Assembly (NCBI RefSeq): GCF_910589745.1
Contig: NZ_OU342399.1
Coordinates: 1,447,501-1,511,500 of the forward strand
DNA from: Candidatus Arcticimaribacter forsetii
GTDB taxonomy: Bacteria; Bacteroidota; Bacteroidia; Flavobacteriales; Flavobacteriaceae
Reading direction: 5' to 3'
Length of the DNA stretch: 64,000 nt
Shown: piece after piece, positions 1-10,284 of the stretch
Position numbering within the stretch: the stretch's first letter is position 1
Layout of the letters: each line of letters starts with the position of its first letter
Program-made: the position numbers and the translations under genes
Notes under the pieces: generated by a model
Database searches by the model: none
The model's input: only the letters and a program-made list of their open reading frames with translations
What the model was told of the DNA's origin: nothing

Positions 1-640
<640 letters not shown>

Positions 641-841
641 TAACTTTTCTCTTTTAGTTTTTATTACTCTAATTCTTTACTTTGCTCGTAAAAACCACTT
701 TTTTTTGTAAAAAAATGATTGATACTTTTTATGTATCTTTTTTCAATATGTCAATGAACTTCTTTCTAATCAATGCATCTTAAAATCCCATCGATCGGTC
801 GATAATTACCAATCTCAAAACCCTAAAACACTATAGAACCG

Positions 842-915
842 TGGAGAATATCGGAGTCGAACCGATGACCTCCTGCGTGCAAGGCAGGCGCTCTAGCCAG
901 CTGAGCTAATCCCCC
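842..915 (-). tRNA. tRNA-Ala (anticodon TGC)
   Basis: A full cloverleaf on the minus strand. The acceptor stem GGGGGAT pairs with ATTCTCC, with two G-U pairs, followed by discriminator A. The D arm starts GCTCAGC, the anticodon loop reads CTTGCAC with anticodon TGC, and the T loop is TTCGACT. CCA is not encoded; CGG follows the discriminator base. It sits in the 16S-23S spacer after tRNA-Ile, the usual order in Bacteroidota rRNA operons. Confidence 0.97.
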
Positions 916-1030
916 GTATCAAAAAATCCATAGTACTCTGGACTTTAAACTTACGAGAAGCCCAACTATAGATTTTCTCTAGTGGTACTAATATCCCTTA
1001 ATGCAAAAATTCCAAAAAATGGAAAATTTG

Positions 1031-1104
1031 TAGTCTCGGGCAGACTCGAACTGCCGACCTCTACATTATCAGTGTAGCGCTCTAACCAGCTGAGCTACGA
1101 GACT
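1031..1104 (-). tRNA. tRNA-Ile (anticodon GAT)
   Basis: A full cloverleaf on the minus strand. The acceptor AGTCTCG pairs perfectly with CGAGACT, with discriminator A. The anticodon loop CTGATAA gives anticodon GAT and the T loop is TTCGAGT. It lies between the 16S 3' end and tRNA-Ala in the rRNA spacer. CCA is not encoded. Confidence 0.97.
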
Positions 1105-1205
1105 CAATTTTGGATTATTAGTGTATGTTATAAAAAAAAATGACAGCATAGAACAAAACTTTATCTTAAGAGTGTTCCTTTTTGATGATAAATCGTCTTT
1201 CTCTA

Positions 1206-2734
<1,529 letters not shown>

Positions 2735-2890
2735 AGTTTGTTTTAATTTGTCTTACACGACTTATCCCTCAAAGGTCTCAAAATGGTTCTGTTCTAGTTT
2801 GTATATCTATTTGATACACGCTGTCATTTTTCTAATCTTTCAATGAACTTTTGCCTTAGACAACTATACTGTTGTTCTCTTTAGCGGGTG

Positions 2891-2921
2891 CAAATATAGA
2901 ACGCTTTTTATCATTCAGCAA
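2891..2921 (-). promoter_or_regulatory. rRNA operon promoter (Bacteroidota -33/-7 type)
   Basis: On the minus strand TTG (2919-2921) is followed after exactly 20 bp by TATATTTG (2891-2898). This is a full match to the Bacteroidota consensus TTG-N19/20-TAnnTTTG read by the group's sigma-A. Transcription should begin near 2885, leaving a leader of about 150 nt before 16S. The bases after the -7 box (CACCC) recur at the tRNA-Arg promoter near 62097. The rest of 2735-3042 holds no gene. Confidence 0.8.
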
Positions 2922-3042
2922 CTACTTTTATGAAAAAAATTAAGTTTTTTTTTGACTCCGACTAAACACCCCCACAGACACCTTGAAATACAAGACATTA
3001 CAGACAAGTTTTTGTGATAAAAAAAAACGAAAAAAAATGAAA

Positions 3043-3708
3043 TTACTTTTTATCTTTCCAGATATAGTACAAGTCATCTAAATTATGACCTAAAGCTGCA
3101 GGTTGTTCTTCTAGGTATTTATCTGCAAAAGCACGTTGAAGTATATCTTCAATTAAGTAATCCTCAAAAGAATATTCTGGATTAAATTCGTCTTTTAAAG
3201 ACAGCTTAAACAAAGAAGCTGTTGTTTGATACCAAAATGCTTTCCATCCTGTTCTAAGTTCTTTTACCAAATCGAATGTAGTTATACCGGTCTGTCTATG
3301 AACTAAACGTATTAATATTTTACCTTCTGAGCGTGAAAATTTTTTTAACTCTTCTTCAAATTCATCATAGATGAATTTTTCCATTCGCTTGAGATACTTT
3401 TTTCGGCTACTTTTTTTGTCGAGATTAGCAAGTCTTTTATTTAAAATAGTTAACCTTTCTGCAGCTAACTTAGCATATGGATATACTTTCAACGTTTTTC
3501 GTCTTAATATTAAGTATCTTTTTAACTCTAATTTTGACTTAAAGCGAAGAGGCTGAAACAAAACAACCTCTTTAAGAGGTATTCCATAAGTTGGAATTGA
3601 ATCACCTTCTATTAAAATTAAGTCTCTGCCGAAAGTATCGCTGTTTTGAGCATACAAAACGGATCTAACTAAAATAAATAAAAGAAGGAAATAATGTTGT
3701 TTTTTCAT
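3043..3708 (-). CDS. DUF4294 family exported protein
   Basis: A 221-residue protein of unknown function resembling the DUF4294 family, which I know only from Bacteroidota. The longest frame opens at a TTG at 3717. I prefer the ATG at 3708 because it starts a clean signal peptide (MKKQHYFLLLFILV, then SVLYAQ near residue 20). The mature part is basic and helical, with a conserved YPYAKLAAERL segment. No enzymatic motif is visible. It is divergent from the M42 peptidase, a pairing I recall from other Flavobacteriia. A -7-like TATTTTTG (3715-3722) lies directly upstream. Function unknown. Confidence 0.88.
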   Translation of the reverse strand: MKKQHYFLLLFILVRSVLYAQNSDTFGRDLILIEGDSIPTYGIPLKEVVLFQPLRFKSKLELKRYLILRRKTLKVYPYAKLAAERLTILNKRLANLDKKSSRKKYLKRMEKFIYDEFEEELKKFSRSEGKILIRLVHRQTGITTFDLVKELRTGWKAFWYQTTASLFKLSLKDEFNPEYSFEDYLIEDILQRAFADKYLEEQPAALGHNLDDLYYIWKDKK

Positions 3709-3757
3709 CGGGGTCAAAAATACAAAATATTAACGGTGTAAGTTCTAGAGAATTTTA

Positions 3758-4876
3758 ATGAATAATGTTAAATTAGCTTTGATTAAAATTAATGGAATGA
3801 AAATAATAAATGATGCTTCTCTAAAATTTTTAGAAAAATACCTTAACAATGCAGCTCCGACTGGCTATGAATCTGAAGGTCAAAAAATATGGATGGATTA
3901 TTTACGCCCATATGTTGATGAATTCATAACTGACAGCTATGGTACAGCAGTAGGAGTAATAAATCCTGATGCTCCTTTTAAAGTAGTTATTGAAGGACAT
4001 TCTGATGAGATTTCATGGTATGTAAACTACATTACTGATGAGGGTTTGATCTATGTAATAAGAAATGGAGGTAGTGACCATCAAATTGCTCCTTCAAAAT
4101 GGGTTAACATCCACACAAAAAAAGGAATTGTAAAAGGTGTTTTTGGATGGCCTGCAATTCACACACGTAAAGGGGGAAAAGAAGAAGCTCCAAAGTTAGA
4201 CAACATATGCATTGATATCGGTGCAAAAGATAAAGATGAAGTTGCAAAAATGGGAGTTCATGTTGGTTGCGTAATCACTTATCCTGACCAATTTCAAGTT
4301 TTAAATGGAAATAAATTTGTTTGTAGAGCTATTGACAACCGAGCGGGTGGCTTCATGATTGCAGAAGTCGCAAGACTTTTACATGAAAACAAAAAAGACT
4401 TACCCTTCGGATTGTATGTAACTAATTCTGTTCAAGAAGAAGTTGGTTTAAGAGGTGCCGAAATGATTACTCAAAGACTTAATCCGGACATTGCCATTGT
4501 TACTGATGTATGTCATGACACTACAACTCCTATGATAAATAAAAAGGAAGAAGGGCTAACTAAAATAGGTGATGGACCTGTTATATCGTACGCTCCAGCT
4601 GTGCACAATATTATAAGAGAAAAAATAGTTGACACTGCAGAGAAAAATAAAATTCCTTTTCAAAGATTAGCTTCCTCTAGAGTTACTGGTACAGATACCG
4701 ATGCTTTTGCTTACAGCAATGGTGGGATTCCTTCAGCGTTAATTTCTCTTCCGCTAAGATACATGCATACTACGGTTGAAATGGTTCAAAAAGAAGATGT
4801 AGAGAATGTTATACGTTTAATATATGAAACACTCCTCACGATTGACCCTAAAGACTCATTGAGTTATTTTGATTAA
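3758..4876 (+). CDS. M42 family metallopeptidase (glutamyl aminopeptidase type)
   Basis: Predicted cytosolic di-zinc aminopeptidase of the M42 family that trims acidic or neutral N-terminal residues from peptides. The metal and catalytic residues are visible: H81 in EGHSDEISW, D193 in AIDNRAGG, the Glu pair in VQEEVGLRG (227-228), D250 in VTDVCHDT and a late His in RYMHTTVEM. Length is 372, as in the family. An alternative ATG at 3797 removes 13 residues and gives an N-terminus (MKIINDASLKFLEKYL) closer to what I recall for relatives. A TAGCTTTG element at 3774-3781 would fit that shorter form. Confidence 0.93.
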   Translation: MNNVKLALIKINGMKIINDASLKFLEKYLNNAAPTGYESEGQKIWMDYLRPYVDEFITDSYGTAVGVINPDAPFKVVIEGHSDEISWYVNYITDEGLIYVIRNGGSDHQIAPSKWVNIHTKKGIVKGVFGWPAIHTRKGGKEEAPKLDNICIDIGAKDKDEVAKMGVHVGCVITYPDQFQVLNGNKFVCRAIDNRAGGFMIAEVARLLHENKKDLPFGLYVTNSVQEEVGLRGAEMITQRLNPDIAIVTDVCHDTTTPMINKKEEGLTKIGDGPVISYAPAVHNIIREKIVDTAEKNKIPFQRLASSRVTGTDTDAFAYSNGGIPSALISLPLRYMHTTVEMVQKEDVENVIRLIYETLLTIDPKDSLSYFD

Positions 4877-4898
4877 AAGTCATTTAAGTAATTACCTT

Positions 4899-4938
4899 AA
4901 AAAGTCAGCAAAAGCTTGAAGCTAATGCTGACTTTTTT
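4899..4938. terminator. Bidirectional intrinsic terminator
   Basis: A-rich AAAAAGTCAGCA (4899-4910) pairs with TGCTGACTTTTT (4926-4937), giving a 12-bp stem with T-runs on either strand. It lies between the convergent M42 peptidase gene and pyrD and can serve both. Confidence 0.85.
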
Positions 4939-4977
4939 ATTATAATTTAAAACGATAACTTTTGTTTTAAAATAACC

Positions 4978-6006
4978 TTATAGTGATTTTTTAAGGATAG
5001 CACGATTTATATTACGTACTGCTGCAGGACCCTCGTAAATAAAACCTGTATATAATTGAACCAGGGATGCTCCTGCTTCTAATTTTTCGATTGCATCTTC
5101 TGGGGTATGTATACCTCCTACTCCAATAATAGGGAATGAATTGTTACTTTTTTTATTTAAAAAACGAATAACCTCTGTACTTCTATTTTTTACTGGCTTA
5201 CCGCTTAAACCACCTGCTTCTTTAGTAAGTGATTCTTTAGACTTTAAATTTGCTCTACTAAGTGTTGTATTGCTTGCAATAACACCATCTATCTTTACTT
5301 CGTCTATTATACTGATAATATCAAGTAATTGATCTTCGGTTAAATCAGGAGCTATTTTTAGCAATATTGGCTTTGGTTGATCTTTAAGATCATTCCTCTT
5401 TTTAAGAATCGAAAGCAGTTTAGTCAGAGGTTCTTTTTCTTGTAAAGCTCTTAGGTTTGGTGTGTTAGGTGAGCTAACATTAACCACAAAGTAATCAACA
5501 TGTTCAAATAGGGCTTCAAAACAATAGATGTAGTCGTCGACGGCATTTTCATTGGGAGTAACTTTATTTTTTCCAATATTCCCACCGATTAAAATATTTG
5601 AATTCTTTTTTAATCGCTCTACAGCAGCATCTACTCCTTCATTATTAAAACCCATTCTATTAATTATTGCCTCATCTGGTATTAAACGAAAGAGTCTTTT
5701 CTTTGGATTACCAGGCTGACCTTTAGGAGTTAGTGTACCGATTTCAATAAAACCAAAACCAAAATTAGAAAGTTCTTTATATAATTTAGCATCCTTATCA
5801 AAACCTGCCGCCAGGCCAACTGGATTTTTAAATGTTAAACCAAAAACAGTACGTTCAAGCTTTGGATGTTCTACGTTATAAAGCTTTCGAATTAAAAAAG
5901 AAATACCAGGGATTTTCGAAGACCAACGGATCATCGCGAAAGAAAAGTGATGAATTTTTTCTGGATCAAAAAAGAAAAGAATTGGTTTAATTATACTGTG
6001 GTACAT
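4978..6006 (-). CDS. pyrD: Quinone-dependent dihydroorotate dehydrogenase (class 2)
   Basis: Oxidises dihydroorotate to orotate with FMN and passes electrons to membrane quinone, the fourth step of pyrimidine synthesis. It has 342 residues, the class 2 length, with the membrane-associating N-terminal helices ([20 protein letters not shown]). The FMN-barrel motif [15 protein letters not shown] and the catalytic-serine loop [14 protein letters not shown] are present. The C-terminal [11 protein letters not shown] and [13 protein letters not shown] bind the FMN phosphate. The start is ATG at 6006. It is a single gene between two terminators. pyrF lies 45 kb away in this window. Confidence 0.97.
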   Translation of the reverse strand: MYHSIIKPILFFFDPEKIHHFSFAMIRWSSKIPGISFLIRKLYNVEHPKLERTVFGLTFKNPVGLAAGFDKDAKLYKELSNFGFGFIEIGTLTPKGQPGNPKKRLFRLIPDEAIINRMGFNNEGVDAAVERLKKNSNILIGGNIGKNKVTPNENAVDDYIYCFEALFEHVDYFVVNVSSPNTPNLRALQEKEPLTKLLSILKKRNDLKDQPKPILLKIAPDLTEDQLLDIISIIDEVKIDGVIASNTTLSRANLKSKESLTKEAGGLSGKPVKNRSTEVIRFLNKKSNNSFPIIGVGGIHTPEDAIEKLEAGASLVQLYTGFIYEGPAAVRNINRAILKKSL

Positions 6007-6034
6007 TTAATATATTTTTTACAAAAATAAAAAA

Positions 6035-6055
6035 ACCAACCCGATATGGGTTGGT
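6035..6055 (-). terminator. Intrinsic terminator after yajC
   Basis: ACCAACCC (6035-6042), loop GATAT, GGGTTGGT (6048-6055). On the minus strand the hairpin is followed by a T-run. It ends the nusB-DUF1573-yajC transcript 30 bp past the yajC stop. Confidence 0.85.
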
Positions 6056-6084
6056 TTTGGTAGATAATATAAAAGAAGTTTTCT

Positions 6085-6366
6085 CTATTTTGTGTTGAGT
6101 TTAGCACTCATTTCCAAAGATAAAGAGGAACGTTCCATTTTAATTTTTCCTGCAAGTGTTTCCACAACGCATGTATTATCTTTATCATTTAGCTCAGCAA
6201 TTTTACCGTGGATTCCACTTTTGGTAATTACACGATCCCCTTTTTTGAGATCATTCATAAATGCTTTTTCTTTTTTCTGTCTTCTTTGCTGTGGTAAAAT
6301 AATAAAGAAAACAAAGATGACGAGCATCAATAATAAAAAGGGTACTTGACTAGAAAATCCTTGCAT
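6085..6366 (-). CDS. yajC: Preprotein translocase subunit YajC
   Basis: A 93-residue single-span inner-membrane protein of the SecDF-YajC accessory complex. Residues 8-24 form the membrane helix (VPFLLLMLVIFVFFIIL), followed by the hallmark PQQRRQKKEKAFMNDLKKGDRV and the GIHGKI turn of the cytosolic domain. It is the last gene of a minus-strand operon after nusB and the DUF1573 lipoprotein, an order I know from other Bacteroidota. The start ATG (6366) lies 11 bp after the DUF1573 stop. Confidence 0.96.
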   Translation of the reverse strand: MQGFSSQVPFLLLMLVIFVFFIILPQQRRQKKEKAFMNDLKKGDRVITKSGIHGKIAELNDKDNTCVVETLAGKIKMERSSLSLEMSAKLNTK

Positions 6367-6377
6367 TGAAATTTAAT

Positions 6378-6887
6378 TTAGTTTGTTTTTTGAAGACGTG
6401 CAGCTTGAGCAGCCTCACGTTGTTGTTGTTTAACTGGGTCAGGTGTAACCATTGCTTTGATTCGAATAGTTTCTCTACCTGAATTTGTGTTGGTAGTTAA
6501 AGTAACCGTTTTTTGTTGCAAGTTTGGTTTGTTACTTGAATCGAAACTTACACGGATTTTTCCACTTTCTCCTGGAGCGATTGGTAAGTTCTTTGGATAT
6601 TCTGGTACAGTACATCCACAGCTACCTCTAGCATCCTGAATGATAAGATCTGATTTTCCTGTGTTTGTAAAAGTGAAAAGTGTTTCTACACGCTCTCCTT
6701 CTGTTATAACTCCAAAATCATGTTCGTTTTTATCAAATGAAATAATTGCTAAGTCAGAAACAGCTTTCGCAGTGGAAGATTCAACTGCAGTTGTTGATTC
6801 AGCTGGTGTTTTTTTGGTTTCGTTACCTCCACATGAAACAAGTGATAGCGTAACAATTGACAGGGTAATTAATAATACTTTTTTCAT
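6378..6887 (-). CDS. DUF1573 domain lipoprotein
   Basis: A 169-residue lipoprotein. The longest frame starts at a TTG at 6914. I use the ATG at 6887 because it gives a clean lipoprotein signal (MKKVLLITLSIVTLSLVSCGG) with the lipobox Cys at about residue 19. Residues 45-150 form an immunoglobulin-like DUF1573 domain with the typical HDFGVITEG, TFTNTGKSDLII and GSCGCTVPEYP motifs. Such domains are common in Bacteroidota envelopes; the role is unknown. It is cotranscribed between nusB and yajC. Confidence 0.92.
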   Translation of the reverse strand: MKKVLLITLSIVTLSLVSCGGNETKKTPAESTTAVESSTAKAVSDLAIISFDKNEHDFGVITEGERVETLFTFTNTGKSDLIIQDARGSCGCTVPEYPKNLPIAPGESGKIRVSFDSSNKPNLQQKTVTLTTNTNSGRETIRIKAMVTPDPVKQQQREAAQAARLQKTN

Positions 6888-6928
6888 AGTTTTTTTAAAT
6901 TCATTATTTCTCAAAAATAAGAAAAAAA

Positions 6929-7873
6929 TTACAATAATCCTCTTCCTTGTTTGTTCATGCGATTTGATTTTTCGTACTCTTTAACTAGATTGTCTAAAAC
7001 TCCATTTATAAATGAATTACTTTTTGGAGTAGAGTACTCTTTTGCTATTTCTAAATACTCATTTAAAGTTACTTTAGGTGGTATGTTTGAGAAATAAAAA
7101 AGCTCAGCAATTGCTAATTTGATTAGTATTGAATCGAGGTTGGCAATTCTTTCTGAATCCCAATTAGGGGTTTTACCATCCAATTCTTTTTGTAATTCAT
7201 CTTCATTAACGATTACTTTTTCAAACAAATCAATACCAAAACTAATATCCTCTTGGCTCTCATTGTGATCGGGAAATTCTAGAGAACTTTCTGAATTTGA
7301 ATCTAACCGTTTAAGTTGTTTTAACAAAAAGGTATTAACCAAAGGAAGATCGTCAATCCAAGTAATATTTTGATCCTCGAAAAAACGATACATCATATCA
7401 TCTGGAGCTATTATATTCTTGAAGATTGAGGAAACAAAACTGACATCCTCTGCATCAGAAGGATTTTCTATTTCTTTATATGTTTTAAAAATATCACTCT
7501 CCAATATTTTAGAATAAATCTTTTTTACATAATCAAATTCTAAATCCCACTGATTTAACTTCTTGTTATCTATAAATTGATTTAGTTTTTTGTTCTTTGC
7601 TATGAACCGTAGACTTTTATTATTTGCAATAACTTGATGTAAAGGAGCAAATGCATCTTTTGTTCTGACCTTTGTTTTATTTATTTCGTGTTGGCTAGAT
7701 GCATGCTGTTGTAATGCCTTAAAAAAAGAAAGATTAATTAGGTATAAATCAAAAACTCCGGTGAGACTTTTTTTGATAAATTTAACTTCTTCAGAAAGAG
7801 AGTTTTGATTTCCATTCGAAAGGGCATAAACTGATTGCATTATTTTAATTCGAATGTGTCTTCTTGTAAGCAT
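6929..7873 (-). CDS. nusB: Transcription antitermination factor NusB (long Bacteroidota form)
   Basis: NusB binds boxA RNA with S10 and supports antitermination on rRNA operons. At 314 residues it is about twice the E. coli protein. The N-terminal RRHIRIKIMQSVYAL is the usual NusB start. A long helical insertion follows. The C-terminal part has TPNWDSERIANLDSILIKLA and VTLNEYLEIAKEYS, which match the canonical domain. The long form is normal for the phylum. It is the first gene of the operon with DUF1573 and yajC, with a good promoter at 7898-7926. Confidence 0.95.
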   Translation of the reverse strand: MLTRRHIRIKIMQSVYALSNGNQNSLSEEVKFIKKSLTGVFDLYLINLSFFKALQQHASSQHEINKTKVRTKDAFAPLHQVIANNKSLRFIAKNKKLNQFIDNKKLNQWDLEFDYVKKIYSKILESDIFKTYKEIENPSDAEDVSFVSSIFKNIIAPDDMMYRFFEDQNITWIDDLPLVNTFLLKQLKRLDSNSESSLEFPDHNESQEDISFGIDLFEKVIVNEDELQKELDGKTPNWDSERIANLDSILIKLAIAELFYFSNIPPKVTLNEYLEIAKEYSTPKSNSFINGVLDNLVKEYEKSNRMNKQGRGLL

Positions 7874-7897
7874 GTATAAGAACTTTTATTTAGAATA

Positions 7898-7926
7898 CAA
7901 AAATAGTGTTTTGAAAAATACTTCAA
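7898..7926 (-). promoter_or_regulatory. Predicted nusB promoter
   Basis: On the minus strand TTG (7924-7926) and TATTTTTG (7898-7905) are separated by 18 bp, matching the Bacteroidota -33/-7 consensus. It lies 25 bp upstream of the nusB ATG. Confidence 0.6.
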
Positions 7927-8008
7927 CTAATTTATGTCAATTTTCTGCAAAATAATTTCCTTTTTTTGTGGTGTTACATTTATGTACCTTTGGACATCTT
8001 AAAATTCT

Positions 8009-9763
8009 ATGAAAGAACTTAAATACCTTAACAAATACTTATACAAATACAGAGTTCGCCTATTAATGGGTATACTCATTACAGTAATAGCTAGAGTTTT
8101 TTCACTTTTTGCTCCAAGATTAATTGGAAATTCGTTGACTGCTGTTGAACGCTTTATTAAATCAGAAAGTAATTCGATTGAGGTAATTAAAGAAGAACTA
8201 CTTTGGAATATAGTTATCATTGTTTCAGCTGCAGTTATTTCAGGACTTCTTACTTTTTTAATGAGGCAAACAATTATTAATGTTTCTAGGTATATTGAGT
8301 ATGATCTGAAAAATGAAATCTTTGAACATTATCAAAAATTATGTTTAAGCTTTTATAAAAACAACCGTACCGGAGATTTAATGAATCGAATTAGTGAAGA
8401 TGTAGGTAAAGTGCGCATGTATTTTGGACCGGCCATAATGTATAGTATCAACACCATTTCTCTTTTTGTTATTGTCATTTCATACATGGTTAGCATTGCT
8501 CCAACATTAACTGTATATACTTTATTACCGCTCCCTATTCTTTCGGTTGCTATCTATAAATTAAGCAAGGCTATTAATATTCGAAGCACTGCTGTACAAG
8601 AAACCTTATCAGATTTATCGACTTTTACTCAGGAATCGTTTAGCGGTATTGCTGTTATAAAATCTTATGGGATTCAACCTAAAATTAACAAAGATTTCAA
8701 AGTATTAACTGAATTAAGCAAAGAAAAAAATGTTGATTTAGCAAAGATTCAGGCTTGGTTTTTTCCACTTATGATCTTACTCATAGGCTTCAGTAATTTG
8801 TTGGTGATTTTTATTGGTGGAAAACAATACATCGATGGGAATCTTGAAATAGGAGTTTTGGCAGAATTTATTATTTATGTAAACATGCTTACCTGGCCAG
8901 TTGCAACTGTTGGTTGGGTTACTTCAATTGTGCAGCAAGCAGAAGCATCTCAAAAAAGAATTAATGATTTCCTTAAAGAGATTCCAAAAATAAAATCTGG
9001 TCCGTTAAATAAGTCCATCCAAAAAGGTTCAATAGAGTTTAAAAATGTGAATTTTACTTTCGAAGAAACTAAAATTCATGCTATTAAAAATATAAGTTTC
9101 AAGATAAATCCTGGAGAAACATTAGGGATTATTGGAAAAACAGGATCGGGAAAAACAACAATACTTGACTTAATAAGCAGGCTCTATGATGTAGATGAGG
9201 GGGAAGTTTTAATAGACAATATTCCTCTCAAAGAATACAACCTTACGGGAATACGCTCAGAAATAGGTTATGTCCCACAGAATCCATTTTTATTTTCGGA
9301 ATCAATTGAAAGTAATATTCGATTTGGAAAGTCTGACGCTAGTTTACATGAAATAAAAGCTTCAGCAAAAAGCGCAGCAGTTTCAGATAACATTGAAGCA
9401 TTCAAAGAGGGATATAATACAATCCTTGGAGAGAGAGGTGTAACCTTGTCTGGAGGACAAATTCAAAGAATTTCTATCGCTAGGGCTTTAATTAAAGATC
9501 CTAAAATTTTATTATTTGATGATTGTTTATCTGCAGTAGATGCAGATACAGAAGAAGAAATTCTTAAAAATTTAAAAATAAGTTCAGAAGAAAAAACTAC
9601 CTTAATAGTGAGTCATAGAGTTTCTTCTGTAAAGGAAGCTGATTCAATTATAGTAATCGATGAAGGTCAAATGATTGAGAAAGGAACACACGACGAATTA
9701 ATGAAAAAAGATGGATTTTATAAAAATTTGTATCTTAAACAAAACACAGAAAAGTATAAATAA
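8009..9763 (+). CDS. ABC transporter, fused permease and ATPase (exporter type)
   Basis: A 584-residue half-transporter of the MsbA/MDR type. Residues 1-310 form the six-helix type 1 exporter domain (starting KELKYLNKYLYKYRVRLLMG). The C-terminal ATPase carries Walker A GKTGSGKTT, signature LSGGQIQR, Walker B ILLFDDCLSAVD and the H-loop IVSHR. It should act as a homodimer or with a second half-transporter elsewhere. Substrate cannot be told from sequence; lipid or drug export is usual. A TACCTTTG element (7985-7992) lies just upstream. It is followed by an unusual 17-bp inverted repeat before the DUF3276 gene. Confidence 0.93.
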   Translation: MKELKYLNKYLYKYRVRLLMGILITVIARVFSLFAPRLIGNSLTAVERFIKSESNSIEVIKEELLWNIVIIVSAAVISGLLTFLMRQTIINVSRYIEYDLKNEIFEHYQKLCLSFYKNNRTGDLMNRISEDVGKVRMYFGPAIMYSINTISLFVIVISYMVSIAPTLTVYTLLPLPILSVAIYKLSKAINIRSTAVQETLSDLSTFTQESFSGIAVIKSYGIQPKINKDFKVLTELSKEKNVDLAKIQAWFFPLMILLIGFSNLLVIFIGGKQYIDGNLEIGVLAEFIIYVNMLTWPVATVGWVTSIVQQAEASQKRINDFLKEIPKIKSGPLNKSIQKGSIEFKNVNFTFEETKIHAIKNISFKINPGETLGIIGKTGSGKTTILDLISRLYDVDEGEVLIDNIPLKEYNLTGIRSEIGYVPQNPFLFSESIESNIRFGKSDASLHEIKASAKSAAVSDNIEAFKEGYNTILGERGVTLSGGQIQRISIARALIKDPKILLFDDCLSAVDADTEEEILKNLKISSEEKTTLIVSHRVSSVKEADSIIVIDEGQMIEKGTHDELMKKDGFYKNLYLKQNTEKYK

Positions 9764-9765
9764 TT

Positions 9766-9828
9766 TTTTTTTGTTTAATAAATTTGTCACATTTATAAAT
9801 TATTATCAGTTTTTATTAAACAAAAAAA
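9766..9828. repeat. Perfect 17-bp inverted repeat upstream of DUF3276
   Basis: TTTTTTTGTTTAATAAA (9766-9782) and its exact complement (9812-9828) are separated by 29 nt. A -7-like TAAATTTG (9779-9786) overlaps the left arm. It could be a weak AU-rich terminator for the ABC gene, an operator, or an RNA hairpin in the DUF3276 leader, whose start codon is 7 bp past the right arm. Confidence 0.7.
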
Positions 9829-9834
9829 TAAAGG

Positions 9835-10191
9835 ATGGAGATTAAGCAGGAGGAAATATTTTCAAAAATACTAAGAGCAGGTAGGAGAACATACTTTTTT
9901 GACGTCAGAGAAACTAAAGCTAGTGATTACTATTTAACCATCACAGAAAGTAAAAAGTTTACCAACGAAGACGGAACTTTTTTTTACAAAAAGCATAAAA
10001 TATACCTTTACAAAGAAGATTTTACTGAATTCCGGGATATTCTAGGAGAAACTATAGATTTTATTATAACGCAAAGAGGGAGTGAGGTAATTAGCGAACG
10101 TCATCAAAAAGATTACAAATCAGCTCCAAAAAATGATTTTGTAAATTTAGAATCTAAAAGCTACACAGATTTAAATTTTGAAGATATTTAA
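9835..10191 (+). CDS. DUF3276 family protein (PUR-alpha-like nucleic-acid binder)
   Basis: A 118-residue protein of the DUF3276/PUR family. The core has KILRAGRRTYFFDVRETKA, then YLTITESKKF and KHKIYLYKEDF, the PUR beta-beta-beta-beta-alpha pattern. Members from spirochaetes bind single-stranded DNA or RNA and, as I recall, can control their own expression. In Bacteroidota the role is little studied. The C-terminus is a short charged tail. No operon partner is evident. The 17-bp inverted repeat directly upstream may be relevant to control. Confidence 0.9.
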   Translation: MEIKQEEIFSKILRAGRRTYFFDVRETKASDYYLTITESKKFTNEDGTFFYKKHKIYLYKEDFTEFRDILGETIDFIITQRGSEVISERHQKDYKSAPKNDFVNLESKSYTDLNFEDI

Positions 10192-10284
10192 ATAACTTCA
10201 TAATACTTTACAGATTTTTTACTGTCATTATATTTTATATCTTACAAGAACGATTTTTTTGTATGAATAAATAAATATTTTAAC

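Noticed and set aside
6888..6914. TTG start of the DUF1573 lipoprotein
   Set aside because: It would place polar residues before the lipoprotein signal, which starts cleanly at the ATG at 6887.
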